From VAZQ01 sp963758945 (GTDB taxonomy: Bacteria; Pseudomonadota; Alphaproteobacteria; Rhizobiales; Xanthobacteraceae): a stretch of DNA of 64,000 bases. Positions 1 to 7,966 of this stretch are shown in pieces; within the stretch, counting starts at the first letter, position 1, and each line of letters opens with the position of its first letter. The stretch lies in contig CAVWXY010000020.1 in NCBI GenBank assembly GCA_963758945.1, forward strand, positions 248,001 to 312,000, read 5' to 3'. The notes under the pieces were generated by a model that was given only the letters and a program-made list of their open reading frames with translations, ran no database searches and was not told the origin of the DNA. The translations under genes and the position numbers were made by a program.

Positions 1-1
1 C

Positions 2-463
2 GACGCCTGCTTCAAGCCCGCGATCACGGTTTGCGGGGAGCTTGCTCTCGGAGCCGACGGCCTATCATTGTACGAGCTGGTTGACGGCGCGCTTATCGCG
101 ACTGTCCGGATTGGACCGGAAGCCGTCCCAGCCCGGCGATCACGCTTCGGCTCCCAAGAGCTCTTGTACGACCGGATCGTCCGCGGTCGCGAAGTGCTCA
201 GCAGCTTGCGAGCTCGCGATCGTAATGCCTTGGATGCGCAGGGCATGCTGGCTGCACCGCTCTGCTCGACACGTACCGGAGAGACGTTCGGGATGCTTAA
301 GATCGAGCATATGGTCCCGTTGCAGGTGACCCCGATGGCGGAACGATGTCTGGTCGCGCTGTGCAAACATATTGCTTTGGTTTTCGACCGGTCGGACCAA
401 TCAAGAGCGGCCGCTGCTACTGGTCACGCCTCTCTCTCGGCTCTGCCAATTGAAAAACATTGA
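2..463 (+). CDS. pelD: PelD, C-terminal GAF part (5' end outside window)
   Basis: The frame is open from the window edge to a TGA that overlaps the next start (TGATG). The visible 153 residues look like the GAF region of PelD, the inner-membrane scaffold of the Pel exopolysaccharide synthase: a LYELVDGAL strand, then the segment AQGMLAAPLCSTRTGETFGM followed by LKIEHMVPLQVT. In Pseudomonas PelD a degenerate GGDEF domain carrying the RxxD cyclic-di-GMP site follows the GAF domain. Here only about 20 low-complexity residues follow before the stop, so that domain is absent from the visible end. The N-terminal membrane part lies outside the window. Identity rests on GAF similarity plus the pelE-pelF-pelG genes that follow directly. 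Confidence 0.8.
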   Translation, partial: DACFKPAITVCGELALGADGLSLYELVDGALIATVRIGPEAVPARRSRFGSQELLYDRIVRGREVLSSLRARDRNALDAQGMLAAPLCSTRTGETFGMLKIEHMVPLQVTPMAERCLVALCKHIALVFDRSDQSRAAAATGHASLSALPIEKH

Positions 464-1446
464 TGAGACGGTTCTTCCAGTGCCGTGCACAGCAGCCTAT
501 GGTGGATGCACTCATCTGTTCCGCAGCGCTCGTGTGCCAGGTTGCAATTGTCGGATTCTCGGGCAGCGGAGCGTCGGCATACTCAATTCTCTTGGCGCAC
601 GCTGCGGTGGTCGCTGGCCTCTCTTGTCTTGTCGTACGCCGCCGATTGAGACGGGATGGTACCGTTCTGACGATCGCGCTGGTGGCCACCGCCTCCACCG
701 GACCGATCGGCGCCATCGGCTGCGCGGTCCTTGCCTGGCTGCGGGCCTTCGTCAACCCGTACCGCTTTGCGCATCGCGGGTGGCTGGTCTCCCCTGCCAG
801 CCTCGGCACGGATGATCCCGCAGCTCTGCTGGCTGCTCGTATCAAATCCGGTCGCTCCATCGACCCGAGTGCTCCGGTACCCTCGTGCCTGCAGTCCGCG
901 CTGACCGGGGGACTTCCGGCAGATCGCACCGCGACATTCTACCGGCTCTCCGCGCGGTACGACCCGGAGCTCGCAGGCGTGTTGAAAGCTGCGCTAGCGA
1001 GCGCGACGTTGCCCGTTCGGACGCCCGCATATGCGATCTTGGCGTCGCTCATCGAGAGCGCATTGGCGCGGGCCGTGGAGGTAACTCGCCTGCCCGTTGC
1101 AAGTGAAGCCGAGGCGGACCGAGCCCTGGCGGAGGCAAGCGCCTTATTGCGGCGATGTCCGTTCGATATCATCGACCCGTCCATCGGCGAAACGGTGGCA
1201 GGACGGGTGCATGCTTTATGCATGACAATCCTCCGCCAACACCCGAAGCACCGCGGCGCCCTCCTTGTCGCGGGTAACGCGCTTGTCAAATTGAGAAGAT
1301 ACGAGGAAGCCGCCCTCCTATTGCGGGATTTGGCGGACGATCGTGGCGCGGACGCAAGCGAGATTCGTCCGGAACGCTCAGAACGATTGGAACCCTTCAC
1401 CGGCATCGGCCATCGCGCGAAGATGGGACTGGATCGCGGAATATAA
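463..1446 (+). CDS. pelE: PelE, membrane-anchored TPR-like protein of the Pel machinery
   Basis: 327 residues. The start ATG shares its A with the pelD stop codon, so the two are translationally coupled. The N-terminus has about three hydrophobic helices within residues 10-90 (for example SILLAHAAVVAGLSCLVV), followed by a soluble alpha-helical part. Near the end GALLVAGNALVKLRRYEEAA is a TPR-like helix pair. This matches PelE of Pseudomonas (about 330 residues), an inner-membrane TPR protein thought to contact PelD and the PelF glycosyltransferase. Sequence conservation in PelE is weak, so the call depends mainly on position between pelD and pelF, length and topology. Confidence 0.75.
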   Translation: MRRFFQCRAQQPMVDALICSAALVCQVAIVGFSGSGASAYSILLAHAAVVAGLSCLVVRRRLRRDGTVLTIALVATASTGPIGAIGCAVLAWLRAFVNPYRFAHRGWLVSPASLGTDDPAALLAARIKSGRSIDPSAPVPSCLQSALTGGLPADRTATFYRLSARYDPELAGVLKAALASATLPVRTPAYAILASLIESALARAVEVTRLPVASEAEADRALAEASALLRRCPFDIIDPSIGETVAGRVHALCMTILRQHPKHRGALLVAGNALVKLRRYEEAALLLRDLADDRGADASEIRPERSERLEPFTGIGHRAKMGLDRGI

Positions 1447-1450
1447 CGCC

Positions 1451-3037
1451 ATGGTGCCTCATCACCAGGTGGACCACTCAAGCCGGATCACACTGCGACA
1501 TCATTCCGGGTCATCGCAGGAGCCTGCCGATAATGCCGTCGACGTGTGCCTTGTCGTCGAAGGCTGTTATCCATATCGACGAGGAGGCGTCTCGAACTGG
1601 GTGGACACCCTATTGCGCGACCAGGCGGCATTGAGCTTCGCCGTCATCTCGATTTAGCCGCCGGGACTTGAGCTTCCGCCATTGTATTCCCTGCCCTCCA
1701 ACGTCCGCGCGTTTCACCGACTTCGACTCGGTCCCACGACGCACGCATGGCGCCGGATGCATCCGCTTGCCGACGATGTTCTCGACGAGCTTGTCGATAC
1801 GCTCGCTGATTTTTCCACGACAGGCAAACTGCAAATGCTCGCGCGGATCATCCAATTGGCGAGGGACGTGATGACGCTGAATGCAATTGCGCTGACGGAT
1901 CTCGTCGATAGCAAGCTGGGCTGGGATATCGCCTGTCGCATGTACCGTAAGACCGCACCGAAGGTGTCCTTTCGTGAGTACTACTGGGCTTGGCGAGCTT
2001 TGTTCGGAGGGCTGCTCGCAATCATTGCCTGCCCGCTGCCGCGAGCGACCGTGTTTCACAGTGTTTCGACGGGGTTTGCAGGCTTGCTTGCCGCGCGTGC
2101 GGCGCACGAGACCGGTCGTCCGGCGCTGCTGACCGAGCATGGAATCGATGCAAACGAGCGCCTGATCGAATTGCTCATGGCGGATTGGATCTCTGACGAC
2201 ATCGATCTCAGCTTGTCCGTGCACGATCGGCGTGTCAGTCTTCGCTCTTTCTGGATCGGATGTTTCGAAAGTTACGCGCGCACCTGCTATGAGGCGAGCA
2301 GCGCGATCATCACGCTTTTCTCCGAGAATCAGGCCTTCCAATGCGAGCTCGGTGCGGAGCTCGAAAAATTGCGGATCATTCCCAACGGAATTGACTTAAA
2401 TACCTTTGCTCGCTTGCCCCGGGCTCCTGCCGATGGACCGCCCACGGTCGCGCTGATTGGACGGGTCGTGCCTGTCAAAGACGTCAAGACCTTCCTGCTT
2501 TCGGTTCGTTTGGCGCGCTCGAGACTTCCCGCTCTCAAGGCGCTTGTGGTCGGCGATCTGGAGGAAGATGCGAGCTACGCTGCACAGTGCGAAGCATTTG
2601 CGCGCGAGCTCGATCTCGGCGATTGTGTCCAATTCACCGGCGTGGTCGACGTGACGCAGATACTCCCCCGACTGCATGCAATGGTCTTGACAAGCTTGAG
2701 CGAGGCGCAACCACTCGCCATCCTCGAAGCTGGCGCAACCGGCGTTCCGTGCATTGCGACTGATGTCGGCGGATGCCGCGAAATGGTCCTGGGTACTGCA
2801 GCGCGAGAGAACGACGCTGAGCCCGGAGGGATCATCACGCGACCGCTTGCACCGACGGACACGGCCGAAGCCATGGTGACCCTCCTCAGCGATCCCGGAT
2901 TGCGGGGACGCCGTGGTGATGCACTGCAAGCTCGGGTGCGGCGGTTCTATGACAAGGGCGAGTTTTGTCGGGCGTATGCCGCGCTGTATGAGGAGTTTCG
3001 GCAGATGCCGACCGCGGGCACGGAGAAGGATACGTAG
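1451..3037 (+). pseudogene. pelF: pelF, GT4 glycosyltransferase gene with one in-frame stop
   Basis: PelF is the cytosolic family 4 glycosyltransferase that polymerises Pel. From ATG 1451, four bases after pelE, the frame encodes a typical PelF N-terminus (VDVCLVVEGCYPYRRGGVSN) and runs to FAVISI, where TAG at 1655-1657 stops it. The same frame continues with PPGLELPPLYSLPSNVRAF, which aligns with the usual PelF continuation (..ALPANV..), and runs to 3037. No frameshift is needed. The C-terminal GT-B half is intact, including IPNGIDLNTFARLP, ALIGRVVPVKD and the E-x7-E motif SEAQPLAILEAGATG. Without the stop the product would be 528 residues, close to the usual 500-510. Either this is a true nonsense allele or a base-calling error; a shorter product from an internal TTG near 1682 would lack the N-terminal glycine-rich motif. 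Confidence 0.85.
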
Positions 3038-3040
3038 AAC

Positions 3041-4441
3041 GTGGCTGGCATCGGCTTCGAGCTCCGCACCCTCAGCAACCGGCATTCGATCGCAAGTCCG
3101 CTTGTTTCGTTGGCACATGCCACTTGGGTGAGCTCTGGACCGCTCATCCTCACTGCCATCGGACTTCTGATCGTCCAACTGCTCACGTTCGACCGCGCAG
3201 CCGCCTTCGAGATCACCTTGTTCCGAGTCTCGCTGACCTACGCGTCGATATTGGCGCTGGTCTCCGCGTCACCAACGGCTGTTCTCGTGACGCGTCTGGT
3301 CGCTGATTGCATTTATGACAAGAGCTATGACGATATTCCAGCTCTGCTCATCGGAGCCCTGTCGCTCGCCGCGCTGGTGACTGGCATCATCGGCGTTGTC
3401 TTCTGGAGCGCGCAACTTGCACTCCCGCCGGACATTGCGGTTGCTGCCTGGGCGCTCTCGCAATCGATTGCCCTGCTGTGGGTCACCACTGTTTTCTGCG
3501 GAACGTTGAAGGATTACGTTGGTGTGACGGAGGCCTTTCTCGCAGGGGTCATCGTCCTGGCCGCCACTGCCGCGGTGCTCGCGCAATACCGCCCGGACGC
3601 CGGAGCAATGACCTGGTGCATGACCGCGGGGAACATGACGACATCAATCTGGCTTGCGGCGCGGGCCTCGGTGAGTCTTCCGAGCAAGCCGGCCGATCCG
3701 TTTCTGGGAGCTCGAAACATCTGTCGGGGATTGTCGCGGTTCCCTCTCCTAGCCATCGGTGTCGCGGCGGGCGCGGTCGGAATGTGGGCCGACAAATTGG
3801 TGATGTGGAGCTCGCATGCCGGCACAACCGTCGTCGCCGGTCTTGTTTATGCGCCCCTCTACGACAGCGCGATGTTCATATCCTTCTTGGTGGTTGTGCC
3901 TGCCCTCGCAGCCTTCATCATCCACGTCGAGACCGGCCTCTACGGGCACCTGACGCGCTTTCTTGACCTCGTGCTGCAAAATGGGACGCTCGAAGAGATT
4001 CAAACGGCTGCCGATCGCCTGGGTCTGCTGATTCGCTCCTCGCTGTTTCATCTGTTTATCGTGCAAGCAGCGGTATCTACCTGCGCCATTCTTGCCCTTC
4101 CGCTGATTGTGGAAACGTTGGGCATGCAATTTCGGCAGATCCCGATCATGCGGCTGGGCTTGCTCGGCTCGGTGTTTCACCTCCTCTTCCTCTTGTGCTG
4201 CTCGGTGCTGCTTTTCATCAACCGACAAAAGGCGTTTTGCGCGCTCCAGATTCTCTTTCTTGCGTGCAACGGCGCTGCGACTTGGGCGTTTCTGCAACTC
4301 GGGTCCGACTACGCCGGAATGGGTTACCTCACTGCGGCCGTTTGTTGCGGTCTCGCCTCCTACTTCTGGCTCGATCGTACACTTTGCGACCTTGTTTATT
4401 TGACGTTCGCAAGCGCGACCTCGGTTTCGGCGCGCGAGTGA
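3041..4441 (+). CDS. pelG: PelG, polytopic Pel exopolysaccharide membrane protein
   Basis: 466 residues from a GTG three bases after the pelF stop. PelG is an inner-membrane protein of the MOP/Wzx-like class that works with PelD, PelE and PelF to make and export Pel. The N-terminus MAGIGFELRTLSNRHSIASP is characteristic of the family. About twelve hydrophobic segments follow, for example AALVTGIIGVVFWSAQLALP, GRSRFPLLAIGV-type loops and ISFLVVVPALAAFIIHVETG. Length matches the usual 455-470. It ends the visible plus-strand pel operon. The frame is intact, so only pelF appears damaged in the part of the locus that can be seen. Confidence 0.9.
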   Translation: MAGIGFELRTLSNRHSIASPLVSLAHATWVSSGPLILTAIGLLIVQLLTFDRAAAFEITLFRVSLTYASILALVSASPTAVLVTRLVADCIYDKSYDDIPALLIGALSLAALVTGIIGVVFWSAQLALPPDIAVAAWALSQSIALLWVTTVFCGTLKDYVGVTEAFLAGVIVLAATAAVLAQYRPDAGAMTWCMTAGNMTTSIWLAARASVSLPSKPADPFLGARNICRGLSRFPLLAIGVAAGAVGMWADKLVMWSSHAGTTVVAGLVYAPLYDSAMFISFLVVVPALAAFIIHVETGLYGHLTRFLDLVLQNGTLEEIQTAADRLGLLIRSSLFHLFIVQAAVSTCAILALPLIVETLGMQFRQIPIMRLGLLGSVFHLLFLLCCSVLLFINRQKAFCALQILFLACNGAATWAFLQLGSDYAGMGYLTAAVCCGLASYFWLDRTLCDLVYLTFASATSVSARE

Positions 4442-4474
4442 CGTGGACGCGCATGTTGCCGCACGAAAGAGTCC

Positions 4475-5425
4475 CTATGGAGAGGGTGCACGTGGTCGGC
4501 CTGCCTCTTCTCGACCGCACTCCAAGCAACGGCGATGTTGGGAAAAGTACGGGATAAAGCTCTCTCGCATGATCTCATTGCGAGCGGCCTCGATTGCCGT
4601 CGGGTCCAGGTATTCCACGACGAACACCGGTTTGTCATGGTGACGCGCGATCTGGAGATGCTTGACGCTGTGGCCGATATCGGCAGCCTGGTTACGCACC
4701 CCATCGCCTTCGATACCAAACAACAGATCCTCCTTCGCGATGCCGTCAATTACGCCAAGATAGCTAGGATCGGTCAGCAGCTCCTCCGCACTCTGAACGA
4801 CGATCTTGAAGCGCGGTCGCTTGGCCCGCGCTTCCCGCGCCAGATTCGCGACGAAAGTGATCATCTGCGACCTCGCTTCCGGGTTTTCCGGCAAAAGGTC
4901 TTCATAGGCGTCGACATTGTCCAGATAGACGCCCTCGAAACCAGATTTGAGGATGTTGGCCAGGCTGGAATCGGAGCCGCCGTAGATCATATCCTGCCAT
5001 TGCGCACTCCAATAACGCGCCTTGAAGCTTCCGCGCCATGCCTGGTTTCGGCCGACGATCCATGCCGGCGGGTCGGCCAGCCACGCGTGACGCCAATAGG
5101 ACCGGTGCGCTTCCGCTTCGCCGATGTTGAGATATGCGAGGACGGTACGGCGAGTGCCATCCGAATTCATCCGGAGCGGTGCCAGTGACTTGATCGAATA
5201 AGGGGTGCGCGTGCCGTCGCCTGCGTCAATGACGAGCACGTCGCAGCTTGTCTTGCCCAGCGTCTTGAGATCGAGTGCATCCGGCTGATAGCACCAGCTC
5301 GCGACAACGCCGAGGTCCTTCGGACTGCGCGCCTCGTTGACGAGAGAAATCAAGCTCTCGGCCTGCATGAGGAGCAACCCGACAGCAAGCAACGACAGTC
5401 CAGCGATCTGCCTGATCTTGCTCAA
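4475..5425 (-). CDS. TM1410/GH114-type glycoside hydrolase-like secreted protein
   Basis: 316 residues from a TTG start with GGGAG about five bases upstream. A hydrophobic N-terminal segment (GLSLLAVGLLLMQ) suggests export. The rest is the MJ1477/TM1410 alpha/beta-barrel type related to endo-alpha-1,4-polygalactosaminidases: LGVVASWCYQPD, CDVLVIDAGDGTRTPYS, AYLNIGEAEAHRSYW, GFEGVYLDNVDAYEDL and AKEDLLFG, with acidic residues at the strand ends where the family has its catalytic site. The family acts on alpha-1,4-galactosamine polymers, the chemistry of Pel. The gene converges on pelG, so a role in trimming Pel is plausible but inferred. It is a single domain with no deacetylase domain as in PelA. 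Confidence 0.75.
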   Translation of the reverse strand: MSKIRQIAGLSLLAVGLLLMQAESLISLVNEARSPKDLGVVASWCYQPDALDLKTLGKTSCDVLVIDAGDGTRTPYSIKSLAPLRMNSDGTRRTVLAYLNIGEAEAHRSYWRHAWLADPPAWIVGRNQAWRGSFKARYWSAQWQDMIYGGSDSSLANILKSGFEGVYLDNVDAYEDLLPENPEARSQMITFVANLAREARAKRPRFKIVVQSAEELLTDPSYLGVIDGIAKEDLLFGIEGDGVRNQAADIGHSVKHLQIARHHDKPVFVVEYLDPTAIEAARNEIMRESFIPYFSQHRRCLECGREEAGRPRAPSP

Positions 5426-5508
5426 GACACTCCCGCGCTCAATAAGTGCATCTTAGCGGCGAATGACCTTGTGCGCACCGGGGCACGGCCGACGAACGGG
5501 ACTGGAGA

Positions 5509-6390
5509 CTACTGCACAGGCTCGGCAATGATTCTCGTGAGCGTCGAAGTGCTGACATACGGCTCGAAACCGTTAGCGCGTTGGATCGCGTAGATATCGC
5601 GAATGCCTGCAATATCGATCGGATCCCAATAGTCGAGCGAGTAGAGCTTGAGGTTGGTTTGTCGTGCTTGGGCCGCTCGCAGCTCTTTGACGCGCGCGTC
5701 ATAGCTCTCCTGTGGGACCCGGATCGGTCTGCGTTCACCCGCGACGCTGGTCGTCAAGATGCTTTCCGCCAGGATCATATCTATATCGGGTTCGAGCTTT
5801 GGAAGAAGGTCGAACCCCCTGTTCAACATCAGCCTGCGATTGGGAAAAGAAAGCCGAATTTCTTGCACCAATGCCACGGCGGCGGCGGTGGCGCCGGACA
5901 ATGGACTATTGGCGCTGGTCTCCAGCCACGGTGCATCGTCGATCGTGTCGAGGAACAGGCCGTCGAAACCGGCCTTCAGAATGGAGGGAACGATTTCGTC
6001 AATGACCAGCCGCCGCCATTCAGGCCGCCGAATGTCGATATAGAAGCTCCCCGGCCAATAACGCGATTCGTGCAGCAGCAGTCGAGCTTGTCGTATCTTC
6101 CCAACGTAGCTGCGACTGGGATCGACCTCGCAAAGGGCCAAGTAGCCGAGGATGAGCTGCCGCGCTTTCGCCCGTTTGCGGATCCGCGCTAGATCCAAAC
6201 CGGAATCGGCATCAAGCACCAAAACATCGAACGCGGACAGTTGCGGATCGAGACGAGTTCCATAGTACACTCCGAACTTTCGAGGATTTTCCTCGGCGTG
6301 CGTCAGCTTGCTGGCGGGTAGCAACATCGTCAGCACGAGAAGAAGAATCGACAATACGCTCCTGGTCGTGGGTCGCCCGCATCCCAGCAC
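5509..6390 (-). CDS. PelA hydrolase-domain-like secreted protein (GH114/GH166 type)
   Basis: A barrel protein resembling the N-terminal hydrolase domain of PelA: FDVLVLDADSGLDL, LILGYLALCEVDPSRSYV, GSFYIDIRRPEWRRLVIDEI, then GFDGLFLDTIDDAPWLE and DIDMILAESI. The order Asp strand, G-Y-L-x(4)-E, D-x(3)-P-x-W-R and F-L-D-T is that of the PelA/GH166 group. The GTG at 6390 gives a short charged N-terminus and a signal peptide (LSILLLVLTMLLPASKLTHA), about 293 residues. An ATG at 6546 would add 52 residues without family-like character. The gene is in the same direction as its neighbour at 4475-5425, with an 83-base gap, and may be co-transcribed with it. Pel cleavage is inferred. Confidence 0.75.
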   Translation of the reverse strand: MLGCGRPTTRSVLSILLLVLTMLLPASKLTHAEENPRKFGVYYGTRLDPQLSAFDVLVLDADSGLDLARIRKRAKARQLILGYLALCEVDPSRSYVGKIRQARLLLHESRYWPGSFYIDIRRPEWRRLVIDEIVPSILKAGFDGLFLDTIDDAPWLETSANSPLSGATAAAVALVQEIRLSFPNRRLMLNRGFDLLPKLEPDIDMILAESILTTSVAGERRPIRVPQESYDARVKELRAAQARQTNLKLYSLDYWDPIDIAGIRDIYAIQRANGFEPYVSTSTLTRIIAEPVQ

Positions 6391-6751
6391 TGTCGTTGAC
6401 AGCGAATGGAGTACGCCATGATCGAGGCCGGGCCAGTCGAGCGCTCGCGAGGTCGGCTGCTGTGCCCGAGCCACAAGTGGCCACGCGGTCGGCGCGCGGT
6501 CGAGAAGCGGCAGGAGCTCTTGCACGTATGTTTGATGCCCGTTCACAGGCCCACCTGGCCAACGGCGACTTTCAAGTTAGGGCAAGTCGCCCGGTGCCGC
6601 AATCTTGCTGTCAATTCAGGGTGCAGAATGACGACGCGCTTCGCTCGGGCAATTGACCTCGCCGCCCAAAACGATAGCCTCGTCTTTTGGGAGACCGGCC
6701 AGCGGCACCAATCTCGACGCGGACCGCAAACGGGGTCTCGGCTTTACCCGC
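6391..6751. other. Divergent intergenic region between two hydrolase-like genes
   Basis: About 360 bases between the divergent genes. No convincing gene is seen; open frames here have no recognisable protein content. A short inverted repeat lies at 6665-6691 (CCCAAAACGA paired with TCGTCTTTTGGG, small loop and bulge). Promoters for both flanking genes must lie here unless the longer start of the left gene is used. Confidence 0.4.
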
Positions 6752-7879
6752 ATGAGGGCATCCATCCCGACAGCCGTTGCAGTTGCACTGCTTGCGCTCG
6801 TTGCCATCGTCCACACGACGATCGATCAAGCCGCTCATGCCGAGGAATTCGCATCACCTACGCACGCTCGGACCGCGCCGCTGCTATCTCGGCGCTGGAC
6901 GACTTGTTGCGCGCGTCTCTTGCCGGACCAGAGTATCGAATTCACGGGATTGTACCCGGCGATCGAAGGCAGGCTGCCGCTGGCCAATTTCCGGCCGGGC
7001 CAAATTGTCGAGATCGATCCGCGCACGATGTCCTCCGTTGAGGCTGTCGAATTCGTCGCCGGCCTGAAGGCCCTTGGAGCGCGCGTGAGCATTTATCTGG
7101 TGGGCGGTCACTGCGAGCTCGGTCCCGCTTGCGATAGCCTTCCGAAAAGCGTGCGGCTCGGGTCCACCGGAAGCTGGCACTGGAACAAGGAGGAGCGGCG
7201 AATTCTTGATATCACGCATCCGGCAGTTCTCGCTCGTCTGCGCGACGGGATCGAGAACGGATGGCGGCTCGGCGCGAACTACATCAGGATCGACAATTTA
7301 CATCATCCGGCCGGCTCGACGCATCCGCGCACACCGGCTCAAATGCGGACGATCATCAATATGGCTTATGACATTGAAGATCGTCTACGAGCCGAGAGCA
7401 TCATAGAGCCTGAACGCGTGACCGGCTTGGTTGCCCACAACAACCTGACGACTTGGGAGGAGTTGATAACTCGAAGCAGGATCCGACGACCCCCCAGTTT
7501 CTTGACGTCGGAGCGAACCGCACAGCTGGCAGCTCTTCCTGGTTATGAAGGTGACTCGCGACTGAAGCGAGGCAGGCTAAGGCCAATCGACGTTCCCGAC
7601 ATTCAAGCAGGACGACGCATCGCGGAATGCCTTCAAATACCTTACACTATCGTGGAATTTGACAGGGCACACGATCTGACGCATCCTGAACATAGTTACG
7701 AGCTCCCTCGGACATATATCGACGCCCTGCGGCAACTTTCTGGTGTTACGGAGGTCATCGTCTTAAATAACGAAGACAGCTATGTCGGTCGGGACCGTGT
7801 GTTCCAAGGACCGGGCCCCAATCTCTTGCCTCGGGTTCCGCTTGCTCAATGCTTTCCATTGGAGCGCCGACCCTCCTGA
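6752..7879 (+). CDS. Secreted barrel-like protein, distant GH114 relative
   Basis: 375 residues from ATG 6752, which gives a clean signal peptide (VAVALLALVAIVHTTIDQAA, then HAEE). The mature part looks like a divergent member of the same alpha/beta-barrel group as the two minus-strand neighbours: GQIVEIDPRTMSSVEAV, ALGARVSIYLVGGHCELG, LGANYIRIDNLHHPAG (compare GFDGVYLDN) and EVIVLNNEDSY near the end. The motif RIDN replaces LDN. Substrate is unknown. Position beside pelG and two PelA-like hydrolases suggests an exopolysaccharide-related role, but sequence alone does not prove enzymatic activity. No clear Shine-Dalgarno was found, so the start is moderately certain. Confidence 0.6.
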   Translation: MRASIPTAVAVALLALVAIVHTTIDQAAHAEEFASPTHARTAPLLSRRWTTCCARLLPDQSIEFTGLYPAIEGRLPLANFRPGQIVEIDPRTMSSVEAVEFVAGLKALGARVSIYLVGGHCELGPACDSLPKSVRLGSTGSWHWNKEERRILDITHPAVLARLRDGIENGWRLGANYIRIDNLHHPAGSTHPRTPAQMRTIINMAYDIEDRLRAESIIEPERVTGLVAHNNLTTWEELITRSRIRRPPSFLTSERTAQLAALPGYEGDSRLKRGRLRPIDVPDIQAGRRIAECLQIPYTIVEFDRAHDLTHPEHSYELPRTYIDALRQLSGVTEVIVLNNEDSYVGRDRVFQGPGPNLLPRVPLAQCFPLERRPS

Positions 7880-7966
7880 CCGCGCCGTCAAGCGCGAGAG
7901 TTGAACAGGCGGAGCTGAAGAATATCAATTATTGCGCGGAAGCTTCCAAGGCTGGAGTTGAGGGGC

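Noticed and set aside
1655..1682. Programmed frameshift or intron in pelF
   Set aside because: Both sides of the stop are in the same frame and the alignment continues without missing or extra residues, so a simple nonsense codon is sufficient.
4475..7879. Complete PelA gene split by frameshifts
   Set aside because: The three proteins each start with their own signal sequence, lie on both strands and repeat the same domain, so they are separate genes, not fragments of one.
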